A stretch of 64,000 nt of DNA, taken from the NCBI GenBank assembly GCA_016208305.1, contig JACQYI010000006.1, forward strand, positions 310,001-374,000, in the 5' to 3' direction. Under the pieces are notes generated by a model. That model searched no databases and was not told the DNA's origin. It was given only the letters and a program-made list of their open reading frames with translations. The position numbers and the translations under genes are program-made. Each line of letters starts with the position of its first letter. Within the stretch, counting starts at the first letter, position 1. This document shows, in pieces, positions 18,407-27,144 of the stretch. Source of the DNA: Oscillatoriophycideae cyanobacterium NC_groundwater_1537_Pr4_S-0.65um_50_18 (GTDB lineage Bacteria; Cyanobacteriota; Cyanobacteriia; Elainellales; Elainellaceae).

Positions 18407-19459
18407 ATGAATATATTGGTTGTCGGTGCCACTGGGACTTTAGGAAGGCAAATCGTTCGCCGTGCTCTGGATGAGGGATTTCAGGTACGGTGCCTGGTGC
18501 GCAGCTTTAGAAAAGCATCTTTCCTAAAGGAATGGGGAGCAGAACTGGTTCAAGGCGATTTGCGCTACCCAGAGACTTTACCCCCTGCCCTAGAAGGTAT
18601 GACAGCCGTGATTGATGCAGCCGCAGCCAGACCTACGGATGCCTCGATTCGTCAGGTAGATTGGGATGGCAAAGTATCGCTCATTCAAGCTGTGAAGGCA
18701 GCCAATATCGATCGCTTCATCTTTTTCTCGATTTTGGACTGCGAGAAATATCCTCATGTACCGCTGATGGACATCAAGCGCTGTACAGAGCTGTATTTAG
18801 AAGAATCTGGCTTGAACTATACCGTTCTGCGGCTTTGCGGCTTTATGCAAGGGTTGATCGGGCAATATGCGATTCCCATCCTAGAAAAGCAGGCCGTTTG
18901 GGTCATGGGAGATGGTGCGCCAACGGCTTACATGGATACTCAAGATATCGCCAAGTTTGCAGTGCGGGCGCTTCAAGTCCCTGAGACTGAAAAGCGCTGT
19001 TTTCCAGTGGTGGGTTCACGGGCTTGGGGAGCCTACGAAGTCATCCGACTCTGTGAACGGCTGTCGGGACGTGAAGCGAAGATCACCCGGATGCCTATTG
19101 GTCTGCTGCGAGCGGTGCAAAAGACGGCTCGCTTCTTCCAATGGACTTGGAATGTTGCCGATCGCCTTGCCTTTGCAGAAGTGGTTGCGGCTGGACAACC
19201 TCTGACCGCCTCTATGGATGAAACCTATGCGACCTTCGGCATTGATCCTAAAGAAATTACCACCCTGGAAACCTACATGCAGGACTACTTTGCGCGGATC
19301 ACCAAAAAGCTGAAAGAGCTAGAGTACGAGCGTGAGAGAGCCAAAGAACGCAAAAACAAAAAACGCAGTCCATTTAAGCCGGTTAACGCCAAAGCTGCGA
19401 TCGCTAAGTCGAGAGCCGCTTCTGCTGCCAACGAATCTTCTCAGCAAGAAGATTCCTAA
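18407..19459 (+). CDS. ycf39: Ycf39/HCF244-type photosystem II assembly factor
   Basis: 350 residues. The N-terminus MNILVVGATGTLGRQIVRRAL is a Rossmann NAD(P) fold of the atypical SDR/NmrA type; conserved blocks RCLVRSFRKASFLKEWGAELVQGDL (in two parts), FFSILDCEKYPHVPLM and YTVLRLCGFMQGLI match Ycf39 of cyanobacteria and plastid HCF244. Ycf39 binds Hlip proteins and helps pigment insertion into newly made D1. The last 35 residues are a Lys/Arg/Glu-rich helix and Ser/Ala tail beyond the usual fold. It lies downstream of petM but is separated by a convergent gene. Confidence 0.9.
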   Translation: MNILVVGATGTLGRQIVRRALDEGFQVRCLVRSFRKASFLKEWGAELVQGDLRYPETLPPALEGMTAVIDAAAARPTDASIRQVDWDGKVSLIQAVKAANIDRFIFFSILDCEKYPHVPLMDIKRCTELYLEESGLNYTVLRLCGFMQGLIGQYAIPILEKQAVWVMGDGAPTAYMDTQDIAKFAVRALQVPETEKRCFPVVGSRAWGAYEVIRLCERLSGREAKITRMPIGLLRAVQKTARFFQWTWNVADRLAFAEVVAAGQPLTASMDETYATFGIDPKEITTLETYMQDYFARITKKLKELEYERERAKERKNKKRSPFKPVNAKAAIAKSRAASAANESSQQEDS

Positions 19460-19492
19460 CGTGCTTTAAAGCCCCGTTCAAAATTAAAACCA

Positions 19493-19543
19493 AGAACTTT
19501 TTTGAGCGAGAGCCGATCCGCCGCACTCGTTCAAAAAGGTTCT
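19493..19543 (+). terminator. Terminator of ycf39
   Basis: An 18-bp stem (two G-T pairs) is formed by AGAACTTTTTTGAGCGAG and CTCGTTCAAAAAGGTTCT around a 15-base loop, 34 bases after the stop. No long T tract follows, but stem strength suggests a terminator. Confidence 0.6.
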
Positions 19544-19590
19544 GCTAGTTATTTCTGTGAAGATTCTTAAAGAGACACGAGAAGCGCAAT

Positions 19591-19953
19591 ATGGCTCTAA
19601 AGCGGTTGGTGATTGCGATGGGCATGGGCGTAGATCAACATGGTCAGGATCCAACCGTGGCAGCAGTCAGAGCCGTGAGAAACGCGATCGCTCACAATGC
19701 CCTGCCTGGGGTTTGGGAAGTCGCAGGTCTGGATGATCCCAATCAGATGTTTGTTGAAGTACAGATTGCGGCTCCTTACGCAGACCAAATTCGCGAAGAT
19801 GAAGTTCTGGCGGTTCTGCCCTTTGGGCGCAAAACTTTCTCAGTTGTTAGTGGCGGCATGGTTGTGCAGGGGCGAGCGATCGCCAGCCTCAACGACAAAA
19901 ATGATGAAATGTTAGTCGCCATCGCCTCCGTTACGGTTTGGGTCGATATTTAG
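19591..19953 (+). CDS. Lin0512 family protein
   Basis: 120 residues. The pattern MGMGVDQHGQDPTVAAVRAVRNAI...PGV at the start and VSGGMVVQGRAI near the end match the Lin0512 family, a small ring-shaped alpha/beta protein related to a fungal homologue, with no proven activity. Cytoplasmic. Alone between ycf39 and hisG. Confidence 0.85.
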   Translation: MALKRLVIAMGMGVDQHGQDPTVAAVRAVRNAIAHNALPGVWEVAGLDDPNQMFVEVQIAAPYADQIREDEVLAVLPFGRKTFSVVSGGMVVQGRAIASLNDKNDEMLVAIASVTVWVDI

Positions 19954-20093
19954 GATCGCGAATTTAATCTGTCGGCAGATTCGCGCAACCTGCGGTTTAT
20001 CCGGCCTTTAGAAAATTCAGATAGAGCTGGGAATAGCGATCGCAAAACGTGATAGCTTCAGTGGAGTAACATCATTTGGATGCTGCGGATTCC

Positions 20094-20121
20094 AGCAATG
20101 ATTGATTAGCAATGATTGACT
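20094..20121. repeat. 14-bp direct duplication upstream of hisG
   Basis: Two adjacent copies of AGCAATGATTGA(T/C)T, 67 bases before the hisG start. May be a remnant of a regulatory direct repeat or neutral. Confidence 0.7.
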
Positions 20122-20187
20122 AGAATAAAGGCTTTGCCTCTTTCCTAAAGGCTTCATTCTGCAATTTAGCAGTGTTTTCCCTCTTTT

Positions 20188-20832
20188 ATGATCACTGTCG
20201 CACTTCCCAAAGGCGGACTGCTCAACGACAGCATCCGGCTTTTAAAATCCATTGGCCTAGACTTCAGCGCCTTTCTAGATGACTCCAATCGTCAGCTAGA
20301 AATCTGGGATGCCACCCACACGGCAAAAGCTTTGCTGGTGAGAAACTATGACGTGCCTGTCTATGTCGAGTATGGGCAGGCTCAGCTTGGCATTGTCGGA
20401 TATGACATCCTGCGAGAGAAACAGCCAAAAGTCGCCCATCTAGTCGATCTTCAGTTTGGGCAGTGCCGGATGTCGGTGGCCGTGAAAGCCTCAAGTCCCT
20501 ACCGCTCATCGATCGACCTGCCCCCCCATTGCCGCGTTGCCAGCAAGTTTGTCAACTGTGCCAACGAGCATTTTAATGGGTTAGATTTGCCTGTAGAAAT
20601 TGTGCCGCTATACGGCTCGGTAGAGCTAGGTCCCATTACAGGTATGTCGGAGGCGATCGTCGATCTCGTCGCTTCGGGTCGCACGCTGAAAGACAACAAT
20701 CTGATTGAGATCGATCGGCTGTTTGAAACGACAGCGCGATTAATTGCCCATCCTTTGAGTTATCGCCTGAATTTAGACGGTTTGCAGGAGCGGATTGAGC
20801 AGATCAGAACAGCGGTTGTGCCCGTGGCTTGA
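20188..20832 (+). CDS. hisG: ATP phosphoribosyltransferase, short form
   Basis: 214 residues, the short HisG type without the C-terminal histidine-binding domain. It makes the first committed step of histidine synthesis from ATP and PRPP. Motifs: [11 protein letters not shown] at the start, [14 protein letters not shown], and the PRPP loop region [14 protein letters not shown]. The short form needs HisZ for activity and feedback control; no hisZ is in this window. Followed by two hairpins. Confidence 0.93.
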   Translation: MITVALPKGGLLNDSIRLLKSIGLDFSAFLDDSNRQLEIWDATHTAKALLVRNYDVPVYVEYGQAQLGIVGYDILREKQPKVAHLVDLQFGQCRMSVAVKASSPYRSSIDLPPHCRVASKFVNCANEHFNGLDLPVEIVPLYGSVELGPITGMSEAIVDLVASGRTLKDNNLIEIDRLFETTARLIAHPLSYRLNLDGLQERIEQIRTAVVPVA

Positions 20833-20908
20833 TCTGTCTGGAATATCCCTCTCTAGAATTAGTCGATCGCAAAAGCTCGCTCATTCTCTAAAAGGTTTTC
20901 TCTAAAAG

Positions 20909-20952
20909 GCTGATTTTCAAAAGCGCAAAACACCTTTGAGAATCAGCTTTTT
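20909..20952 (+). terminator. Terminator of hisG
   Basis: GCTGATTTTCAAAAG pairs with CTTTGAGAATCAGC (one bulge) and is followed directly by TTTTT. Confidence 0.75.
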
Positions 20953-20953
20953 A

Positions 20954-20988
20954 GGGTTTTAGGCTGCACGTAGCATAGCCTAAAACCC
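20954..20988. other. Second hairpin after hisG
   Basis: GGGTTTTAGGCT and AGCCTAAAACCC form a perfect 12-bp stem with an 11-base loop. It begins two bases after the first terminator's T run. It could back up termination or act on an antisense transcript. Confidence 0.6.
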
Positions 20989-21152
20989 CGTTTGCGATCC
21001 TTACCTCAAAGTGGGGTAGGGGTGAGCGCCCTCTGCCTCAAATGAGGAATTCAAAATAGAATCTTGTTATTTTTAAAAAAAATGTGAATTTAATCCGGAA
21101 TGGCTCCTTTGGGCGGTGATGAACAACTTATACAAGTTGAGGCGCGACCAGA

Positions 21153-21290
21153 GTGGAAACTTCTTTAACCGAGAGACTGTTTGCCGTCCTGCTTAGCCTG
21201 ATTACGTTGGGGTCGGTAGCGACCCTAACCTATATCCTAATTACGGCAGAGCCGACTGCCACTCCGACCCAGAGCTACTTGCAGCAGTAG
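21153..21290 (+). CDS. 45-residue single-membrane-helix microprotein
   Basis: GTG start with TTGAGG ten bases upstream. Translation: a short polar head (VETSLTERL), one hydrophobic helix of about 22 residues (FAVLLSLITLGSVATLTYIL), and a polar Thr/Pro-rich tail ending SYLQQ. The build resembles small thylakoid or membrane subunits of photosynthetic complexes, but I do not recognise the family. The stop codon is the start of a degenerate 11-bp repeat. Real gene likely but unproven. Confidence 0.45.
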   Translation: METSLTERLFAVLLSLITLGSVATLTYILITAEPTATPTQSYLQQ

Positions 21291-21321
21291 TTTAGCCAGA
21301 GTTCAGCCATAGTTTGGCCTA
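21289..21321. repeat. Degenerate 11-bp tandem repeat after stop codon
   Basis: Three units of the type AGTTTAGCCAT start inside the stop codon of the microprotein gene (AGTTTAGCCAG, AGTTCAGCCAT, AGTTTGGCCTA). Confidence 0.6.
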
Positions 21322-21390
21322 GCAAGAGTTCGATCCAGTCGGCGCTTGCTTCAGCGATAGATCATCGAAAGATCACGAAGATTCACCGAT

Positions 21391-22734
21391 TTAAATAACC
21401 CGCAACACACTCGGAACCGTTACAGAGTCAAATGAACGAATTTCCTCTAGCGCTTCTCGGAAATTCCCTTCTCTAACATGGTGTGTAATCACAACAATCT
21501 CAGCCCGATCGCCTTCCAGTCCAATCTGCACCACTGATTCTAAACTGACGTTGTGATTGCCAAAACAAGTTCCCAGTCTTCCAATCACCCCCGGATTGTC
21601 GTGGGTCAAAACGCGTGCATAGAATCGGGTGACTAGATCGGATATTGGGGCGATCGAACAATAGTCTTGATGAGAACAGGCTAACAGCGGATCGAGTAGA
21701 GGCTTACCATCCTGTACTACCGCCCCTCGACCCACTTTAAGAATGGCGGCAATGTTTAAAATATCCGACACTACCGCGCTTGCAGTCGGCCCTGAACCTG
21801 CTCCTGGGCCATAAAACATGACTTGTCCTACCGGATCTCCCTCGATCAAGATGGCATTAAAAACGCCATTAACGTTGGCCAAAGGATGGGCTTTAGGTAC
21901 GAGTGTCGGATGAACCCGCACCTGAAGCTGAGCCAGTTTGGCTGAATCTTGGCTATAGTTTCCAGATCCTAAGACCATATCCCGCTTTGCGGTTGCCAAC
22001 AGCTTAATGACAAAGCCCAGCTTCTCGGCATAGGCAATATCGGTAGCGCTTACCTGACGGATGCCCTCGCAGTGAACCTCAGCTAGCTTGATCCGTCCCC
22101 CAAAGGCAAGAGAGGCCAAAATTGCGATTTTGTCTGCTGCGTCTAGGCCATCGACATCGGCTGTTGGATCAGCCTCGGCATAGCCCAGTGCCTGTGCGTC
22201 TTCTAGGACAGCATCAAAGCTGCTGCCCTCAGCCTGCATCCGGCTAAGAATGTAGTTGGTGGTGCCATTGACAATGCCCGTGACAGACTCAATGCGATTA
22301 GCGCAAAGAGATTGCTTCAAAGGTTCAATTACCGGAATGCCGCCTGCTACAGCCGCCTCCAACAGGACATAAACCCCAGCCTCATTAGCCGCCGTAAAAA
22401 TTTCGTCGCCAAATCGGGCGATCGCAGCTTTGTTAGCCGTCACCACATGTTTGCCATGCGCAATAGCCTTCAGCATTAAAGATCGGGCAGGCTCTAACCC
22501 CCCCATGACTTCAACCACCAGATCAATGTTGGGGTCAGTGACAATGGATTCCAGGTCGGTAGTCAAGAGGTGAGGAGGCAAATTTACAGCACGAGGTTTG
22601 TCGAGCGATCGCACGCCTACTCGGTAAATCTCAATCTCTTGCAATAACGGATGTCGCTGTGCAGGATGTAGCAAGATATCTGCTGTGCCAGATCCAACGG
22701 TTCCCAATCCCAGTAGACCAACCTTAAACGCCAC
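21391..22734 (-). CDS. hom: Homoserine dehydrogenase
   Basis: 447 residues, GTG start. N-terminal NAD(P)-binding fold (GLLGLGTVGSGTADIL), the central catalytic domain with VNGTTNYIL and EADPTADVDGLDAADK, and a C-terminal ACT domain (about 362-440) that senses threonine. It reduces aspartate semialdehyde to homoserine, the branch point to threonine and methionine. ThrC, the last enzyme of the same path, is also in this window (62 kb) but not linked. A strong terminator lies about 200 bases upstream of the start, in the leader or belonging to an upstream transcript. Confidence 0.93.
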   Translation of the reverse strand: MAFKVGLLGLGTVGSGTADILLHPAQRHPLLQEIEIYRVGVRSLDKPRAVNLPPHLLTTDLESIVTDPNIDLVVEVMGGLEPARSLMLKAIAHGKHVVTANKAAIARFGDEIFTAANEAGVYVLLEAAVAGGIPVIEPLKQSLCANRIESVTGIVNGTTNYILSRMQAEGSSFDAVLEDAQALGYAEADPTADVDGLDAADKIAILASLAFGGRIKLAEVHCEGIRQVSATDIAYAEKLGFVIKLLATAKRDMVLGSGNYSQDSAKLAQLQVRVHPTLVPKAHPLANVNGVFNAILIEGDPVGQVMFYGPGAGSGPTASAVVSDILNIAAILKVGRGAVVQDGKPLLDPLLACSHQDYCSIAPISDLVTRFYARVLTHDNPGVIGRLGTCFGNHNVSLESVVQIGLEGDRAEIVVITHHVREGNFREALEEIRSFDSVTVPSVLRVI

Positions 22735-22930
22735 AATCTCAACTCACTACGAGACTTCTTCAGCGAACCCCTTTGGGGTCATGATCTCAACAGATTATTG
22801 ATGTTTCGGCAAGGTGAACGTAGCGTTCCCTGGCAGAAATCAATCACCCACTTGAAATACCATTTTCCAATTGTATGGGAGTTTCACCTACGTTAGAGCT
22901 TCACTAGCAGAGCCGCAAGATAAACAAAAA

Positions 22931-22949
22931 CCCCGGCACAAGACCGGGG
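22931..22949 (-). terminator. Strong terminator upstream of hom
   Basis: Read on the minus strand: CCCCGG, a 7-base loop, CCGGGG, then TTTTTGTTT. This is a textbook intrinsic terminator pointing the same way as hom and 197 bases before its start codon. It ends an upstream minus-strand transcript or works as an attenuator in a long hom leader. Confidence 0.8.
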
Positions 22950-22976
22950 AGAACTAGTTGCATTCAGGAACATGCT

Positions 22977-23216
22977 TTAGAGGTTGATTAGAGAATAGCG
23001 ATCGGCTATGGCGCTAATCGCTCGCTCCTGTGACAATCCTGTGTCAGGCAATGGAGGGTGCAGCGAGCGGTCAATCTTCATCTCTGCCTTAAACTCTCTT
23101 GATAAATATGTCAACCCAACTGTCACAAGATGTCCTAGTATGGTAAGCAAAAGGTGTACGTGGTCAAACGGCATGGGCGCAAGCGTCAGAATTTGCATTT
23201 CTAGAGCAGCTTGCAA
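22977..23216 (-). CDS. Possible small gene ending at the hom-leader terminator
   Basis: An open frame of up to 79 residues whose stop lies 27 bases before the strong terminator. The C-terminal half (SREFKAEMKIDRSLHPPL...LSQERAISAIADRYS) looks protein-like, but no start has a convincing ribosome binding site and I do not recognise a family. TTGACA on the minus strand at about 23110 could be a promoter element inside the frame, in which case the transcript would be a small RNA instead. Low confidence as a protein. Confidence 0.25.
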   Translation of the reverse strand: MQAALEMQILTLAPMPFDHVHLLLTILGHLVTVGLTYLSREFKAEMKIDRSLHPPLPDTGLSQERAISAIADRYSLINL

Positions 23217-23434
23217 TACTGCACCGATACCAGCGCGATCGCACCTGTGTAGTCAGCGCCTGTCAATCTCGATGGGTATCTAGACTGCGGGTGAGATAGC
23301 CTCAAGTGTCATAGGGTGTTAGCCTCATAATTGGTCACACTAAGCCGTCTCGATCCTTGATGTGCCTGGAATTCCCTTGTACTGATAACAGCGGGCTAGC
23401 CTGTGCCCTAGGAAATTCCTCGAAGTAGGTTGAG

Positions 23435-24100
23435 ATGCATAGTCAAAATCAGCGATGTTATCCGATTACTTTTTCCGCACATCTTGCTGACTCTACTCCT
23501 CGTTCTGAGGGCAGAGCAGCACAACAGACGCAAATGCCTCAGTGCTCATCTCAAAACAAAGTGGCGATCGACTCTCCGTCCCCTGATTCTCCACCCCCCT
23601 ACTCCCCTGCTCTTGCCCCCTCTCTTGACTGCCCATCTGTCCTGGAAGACGCGGACGCTTCACAAATTTTGGAGTATCTTCAGACTGGGAGTCTGTGGGT
23701 CGTCAATAGCCGTCGGCGCAATGGGCTAATTCTCTGCAAGCCCTTCTATGCTGAGTTTGCGGGGCCAGGAGCCGCAGTAGGGGGGGTCTTTGACCTAGAC
23801 TGCCAAAAGGTGATTCCGGTAGGTAATTTGTCTATGGTTCAGCCTACCTCGCATGAAGCGCGGCATGATGCCTACCTCATTCGCCGCCAGTGGATTCGTT
23901 TAACACAGCAGTTCACCGATCAAACGGTGCCGCTTCAGCGTGCTCAAATGATTCTCAATCAGTTTGAGAACTATTTTGATCAAGATACGATCGCCCGTAT
24001 CCCCGACGAGGCTTTCGCTCTACTCGTTGGCGTATTGCCCTACTCTGTGCGAATGGCAAGACGCCGACCTGGAAAACTCAACGTTAAGGCCAAAGCCTAG
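23435..24100 (+). CDS. Conserved cyanobacterial hypothetical protein
   Basis: 221 residues. The first 70 residues are Ser/Pro-rich and low in complexity; the conserved part starts near ILEYLQTGSLWVVNSRRRNGLILCKPF (written in part) and runs to the end, which is basic (MARRRPGKLNVKAKA). No membrane segment. I do not recognise the function. Its stop overlaps by four bases with the stop of the convergent esterase gene. Confidence 0.65.
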   Translation: MHSQNQRCYPITFSAHLADSTPRSEGRAAQQTQMPQCSSQNKVAIDSPSPDSPPPYSPALAPSLDCPSVLEDADASQILEYLQTGSLWVVNSRRRNGLILCKPFYAEFAGPGAAVGGVFDLDCQKVIPVGNLSMVQPTSHEARHDAYLIRRQWIRLTQQFTDQTVPLQRAQMILNQFENYFDQDTIARIPDEAFALLVGVLPYSVRMARRRPGKLNVKAKA

Positions 24101-24741
24101 CAGGTTTTTAGTTCAGGACAAAAATCCTGAATCGCTTGCCAAATCTCAACCTGAACGTTGCCAAGGGCATGGTCGCTATCCAATTCGACTAGCTTTACCC
24201 AAGGACGCTGAGCCGCGTAGTTACGGCTGGCTTCGATGGAAATAACCTCATCCTGACGCCCATGTAAAATTAGCGTGGGGATCGATCGCTGGAGCTGATT
24301 GTCTTTATATTGAGCCGCATCTGTTGCAAACGTATAGCCAAGCGGCAGCATTTTCTGTTCACCATAGTGATAAACCTGAAGCGATCGCGTTGCCTGCCAC
24401 TGCTGCAGTTGCTCTGAGCCAATCCGAGGCAGCCAATGCGCTAAAAAATCGAACGCAGGTGCCAGCAAGATCAGTCGCTCTACTTGAGCACTCTGTTCAC
24501 CCACCCAGGCCGCCGTCAAACCTCCCAAGCTAGAGCCAATTAGCGTTACAAAGGCATCATTCGGCAACAGCGATCGCGTTTGTTGAATCTGACGGCTCAG
24601 CGTCAAATTAAAGAAATCTCCTTGATTCAAATCGGGTATGACCAGAGCAACCCCGATCGCGCTAAAGCTTTCGCGAAGCTGTTGCGCTTTGACCGATTGA
24701 GGGCTTGAGGCAAAACCATGTAAGTAAGTATAGGTTTTCAT
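24097..24741 (-). CDS. YqiA/YcfP-type alpha/beta hydrolase
   Basis: 214 residues from the ATG at 24741 (MKTYTYLHGFASSPQS), preferred over the longer frame because the family starts with this YLHGF strand. The nucleophile elbow is GSSLGG (Ser in IGSSLGGLTA), the acid is Asp in HGRQDEVI and the base His in DSDHALGN. YqiA-like enzymes are small esterases of unsettled physiological substrate. Catalytic triad complete. Confidence 0.85.
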   Translation of the reverse strand: MKTYTYLHGFASSPQSVKAQQLRESFSAIGVALVIPDLNQGDFFNLTLSRQIQQTRSLLPNDAFVTLIGSSLGGLTAAWVGEQSAQVERLILLAPAFDFLAHWLPRIGSEQLQQWQATRSLQVYHYGEQKMLPLGYTFATDAAQYKDNQLQRSIPTLILHGRQDEVISIEASRNYAAQRPWVKLVELDSDHALGNVQVEIWQAIQDFCPELKTC

Positions 24742-24894
24742 GACATACCGCGTTACGCACCTCAATAGACATACGAAGTAGAAGCTATGCTATACCTCGC
24801 TTTCACTTCATCATAGTTGCCCTCATCGAAATGATGATCAGCACCATATTGCCAGCTGAGTCATGCTGAAGAATAGCGCTCTATTTTTGCAACC

Positions 24895-25335
24895 TTACTT
24901 TTGCAAATGCAGCAGTTCTTCAAGAGCGGCCAAAAGTTTTACCCGAACGGTCAAAATTTCAGCTTGTGAATTGAGGACAAAGTGCCAGGAGACATTGACA
25001 CTGAATAGAGGGGTCTGAACCTTGCCTGCTACCTTGGCCTCTGTATCGCCGTCAAGGGTTTGGAGAGTACCGTGGTTGGGTAAAGCCTTCATGCCTTTTG
25101 CATCTTTCTTCAAGTAGGCTGCGATCGCCTCCTGGCCTACCACAGGGGCTTCAAAGGGAGGATAGAGCTTGCCTGTCTCAGCAAACAAACTTGCAGCTCC
25201 CCGAAAATCTTCAGCGTTGAAGGTGGCAAAGTATTTGACTACTGTAGGGTGAGAAATGCCAGCGATCGCGCCTTCTAGGTTATCACTGGGGCTGCTTTGG
25301 GGACTATTTTTTAGATGAGTTGAAGGGTTGTTCAC
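24895..25335 (-). CDS. OCP C-terminal-domain homologue (CTDH) carotenoid carrier
   Basis: 146 residues of the NTF2/SnoaL fold. From residue 20 on it matches the C-terminal domain of the orange carotenoid protein: KYF at 34-36, LYPPFEAPVVGQEAIAAYL, GKVQTPLFSVNVSWHF (104-119) and LLAALEELL at the end. Tyr35 and Trp117 stand where OCP has the Tyr and Trp that hydrogen-bond the keto-carotenoid (inferred by alignment from memory). CTDH proteins carry canthaxanthin or echinenone and hand it to the N-terminal-domain homologue. The protein has no cysteine at all, unlike the Anabaena CTDH that dimerises by a disulfide. No HCP/OCP gene is near. Confidence 0.85.
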   Translation of the reverse strand: MNNPSTHLKNSPQSSPSDNLEGAIAGISHPTVVKYFATFNAEDFRGAASLFAETGKLYPPFEAPVVGQEAIAAYLKKDAKGMKALPNHGTLQTLDGDTEAKVAGKVQTPLFSVNVSWHFVLNSQAEILTVRVKLLAALEELLHLQK

Positions 25336-25734
25336 GATCGCCTCTCCGCGAAGTAGCCACTAGATCTGGTTCACATAAGTCACCCTAGCAACCTCTGCCC
25401 AGATTTTTCTACATCTCAGGGTATAAACTGCCTGCTAGCTCTCTTCCAGAGGGGGTTGCTTTGCGTCAGCTGTTCTCGCTCTGGTAAATTCGGGCACACT
25501 ATCTTAGTTCCTTCGGATAGGGGATGTGCCTCCTGGCTGTAAAGGCCAGGGGGCTTTATTTTTAGAGCCGCATTTTTTAAAAGCGCTCCTTCCTGGTCGA
25601 ATTGATCCAGGTAAAACCACTCGATCGACTCTATCTCAGGCCAATGTCTGCGCATCGCCCAATTCAGACTCCTATAATAAATTACTGAAAGGGCTGTATG
25701 CCCCGATCGCGATCTTTCTGAGCCTGAGCTATCC
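25336..25734. other. Intergenic region with orphan hairpin before miaB
   Basis: 399 bases between divergent genes. Holds a TATAAA at 25422-25427 that could be a -10 box, and a strong hairpin at 25528-25554. Opposed open frames here (25416-25736) are not convincing as genes. Confidence 0.45.
25528..25554 (+). terminator. Orphan terminator-like hairpin upstream of miaB
   Basis: GCCTCCTGGC and GCCAGGGGGC pair along 10 bp (one G-T) around a 7-base loop, followed by TTTATTTTTA. There is no plus-strand gene before it, so it may end a small RNA or attenuate miaB. Confidence 0.65.
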
Positions 25735-27093
25735 ATGACCCCTTCTCCTCGCCGTTACCACATCACAACCTTCGGCTGCCAGATGAACAAAGCTGACTCT
25801 GAGCGCATGGGAGGAATTTTGGAAGACATGGGTTTTCAGTGGTCAGAAGATCCCAACCAGGCAGATGTCATCCTTTATAACACCTGTACTATTCGCGACA
25901 ATGCTGAGCAAAAGGTGTACTCCTACTTAGGCAGACAGGCTAAGCGCAAGCATGAGCAGCCTGATTTGACGCTGATTGTGGCGGGTTGTGTTGCCCAGCA
26001 AGAAGGCGAGGCATTGCTGCGGCGGGTGCCTGAGCTAGATCTGGTCATGGGGCCACAGCATGCCAATCGGCTACGAGATTTGCTAGAAGAAGTATTTAGC
26101 GGTAATCAGGTCGTTGCTACCGAAGCGATTCAAATCGTTGAAGACATCACCAAACCCCGTCGAGACAGCACCGTTACAGCTTGGGTCAATGTCATCTATG
26201 GCTGCAATGAGCGTTGTACCTACTGCGTTGTGCCCAATGTACGGGGAATAGAGCAATCTCGCACACCCGAAGCCATCCGTTCTGAAATGGAGGTTTTGGG
26301 ACAGCAAGGCTTTAAGGAAGTGACGCTGCTGGGGCAAAATATTGATGCCTATGGGCGCGACCTGCCTGGCTCAACTGCCGATGGCCGCCACCAGCATACG
26401 TTGACTGACCTCCTGTACTTTGTTCATGACGTACCGGGAATCGATCGCCTCCGGTTTGCCACTAGCCACCCGCGCTACTTTACCGAGCGGCTGATTCGAG
26501 CCTGTGCTGAACTGCCCAAAGTCTGCGAGCATTTTCATATTCCGTTTCAGTCGGGTGATAACGAGGTTTTAAAAGCCATGTCGCGTGGCTATACCCGTGA
26601 AAAATACCTGCGCATTATTGACATGGTGCGTCGATATATGCCCGATGCTTCTATCAGCGCTGATGCCATTGTTGGGTTTCCGGGTGAGACTGAAGCCCAA
26701 TTTGAAAACACCTTGAAACTGGTGGAGGCGGTTGGATTTGATCTGCTTAATACTGCGGCCTATTCGCCTCGCCCCGGTACTCCGGCTGCTCTTTGGGAAA
26801 ATCAGCTCAGCGAAGAAGTCAAGAGCGATCGCCTACAACGGCTGAATCATCTCGTATCAACTCAAGCGGCTGAGCGATCGCAGCGGTATTTAGGACGAAT
26901 TGAACAAGTGTTAGTAGAAGATCAGAACCTTAAAGATCCAACGCAGGTGATGGGTCGCACAGGCGGCAACCGTCTGACCTTTTTCGCAGGCGATATTACT
27001 CAACTCAAAGGCCAGATTGTCCCTGTTAAAATCACCACTATTCGCCCGTTTAGTCTCACCGGAGAGCCGATAAACCAGCCCGTCTGCGTTTAG
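25735..27093 (+). CDS. miaB: tRNA-2-methylthio-N6-dimethylallyladenosine synthase
   Basis: 452 residues. MiaB adds a methylthio group to i6A37 in tRNAs reading UNN codons. The N-terminal UPF0004 domain carries Cys15, Cys51 and Cys85 (auxiliary 4Fe-4S cluster), the radical SAM domain has CNERCTYC (Cys157, 161, 164), and the C-terminal part (about 380-450) is the TRAM RNA-binding domain. All cluster ligands are present. The GTG-started DUF6464 gene follows after 51 bases. Confidence 0.95.
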   Translation: MTPSPRRYHITTFGCQMNKADSERMGGILEDMGFQWSEDPNQADVILYNTCTIRDNAEQKVYSYLGRQAKRKHEQPDLTLIVAGCVAQQEGEALLRRVPELDLVMGPQHANRLRDLLEEVFSGNQVVATEAIQIVEDITKPRRDSTVTAWVNVIYGCNERCTYCVVPNVRGIEQSRTPEAIRSEMEVLGQQGFKEVTLLGQNIDAYGRDLPGSTADGRHQHTLTDLLYFVHDVPGIDRLRFATSHPRYFTERLIRACAELPKVCEHFHIPFQSGDNEVLKAMSRGYTREKYLRIIDMVRRYMPDASISADAIVGFPGETEAQFENTLKLVEAVGFDLLNTAAYSPRPGTPAALWENQLSEEVKSDRLQRLNHLVSTQAAERSQRYLGRIEQVLVEDQNLKDPTQVMGRTGGNRLTFFAGDITQLKGQIVPVKITTIRPFSLTGEPINQPVCV

Positions 27094-27144
27094 GCGATCG
27101 TCAACCCGGCAGTTTGTCCATCCTGATCGACAGCCTAAAGTACC

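Noticed and set aside
22735-22976. T-box or SAM riboswitch in the hom leader
   Set aside because: None of the conserved motifs of either class could be found; only the terminator hairpin is clear.
23008-23283. Plus-strand open frame of 91 residues
   Set aside because: Opposite to the terminator-linked minus frame; Cys/Ser/Arg-rich, no start signal.
25416-25736. Minus-strand open frame of 106 residues upstream of miaB
   Set aside because: Runs through a strong hairpin and to the miaB start; no family likeness.
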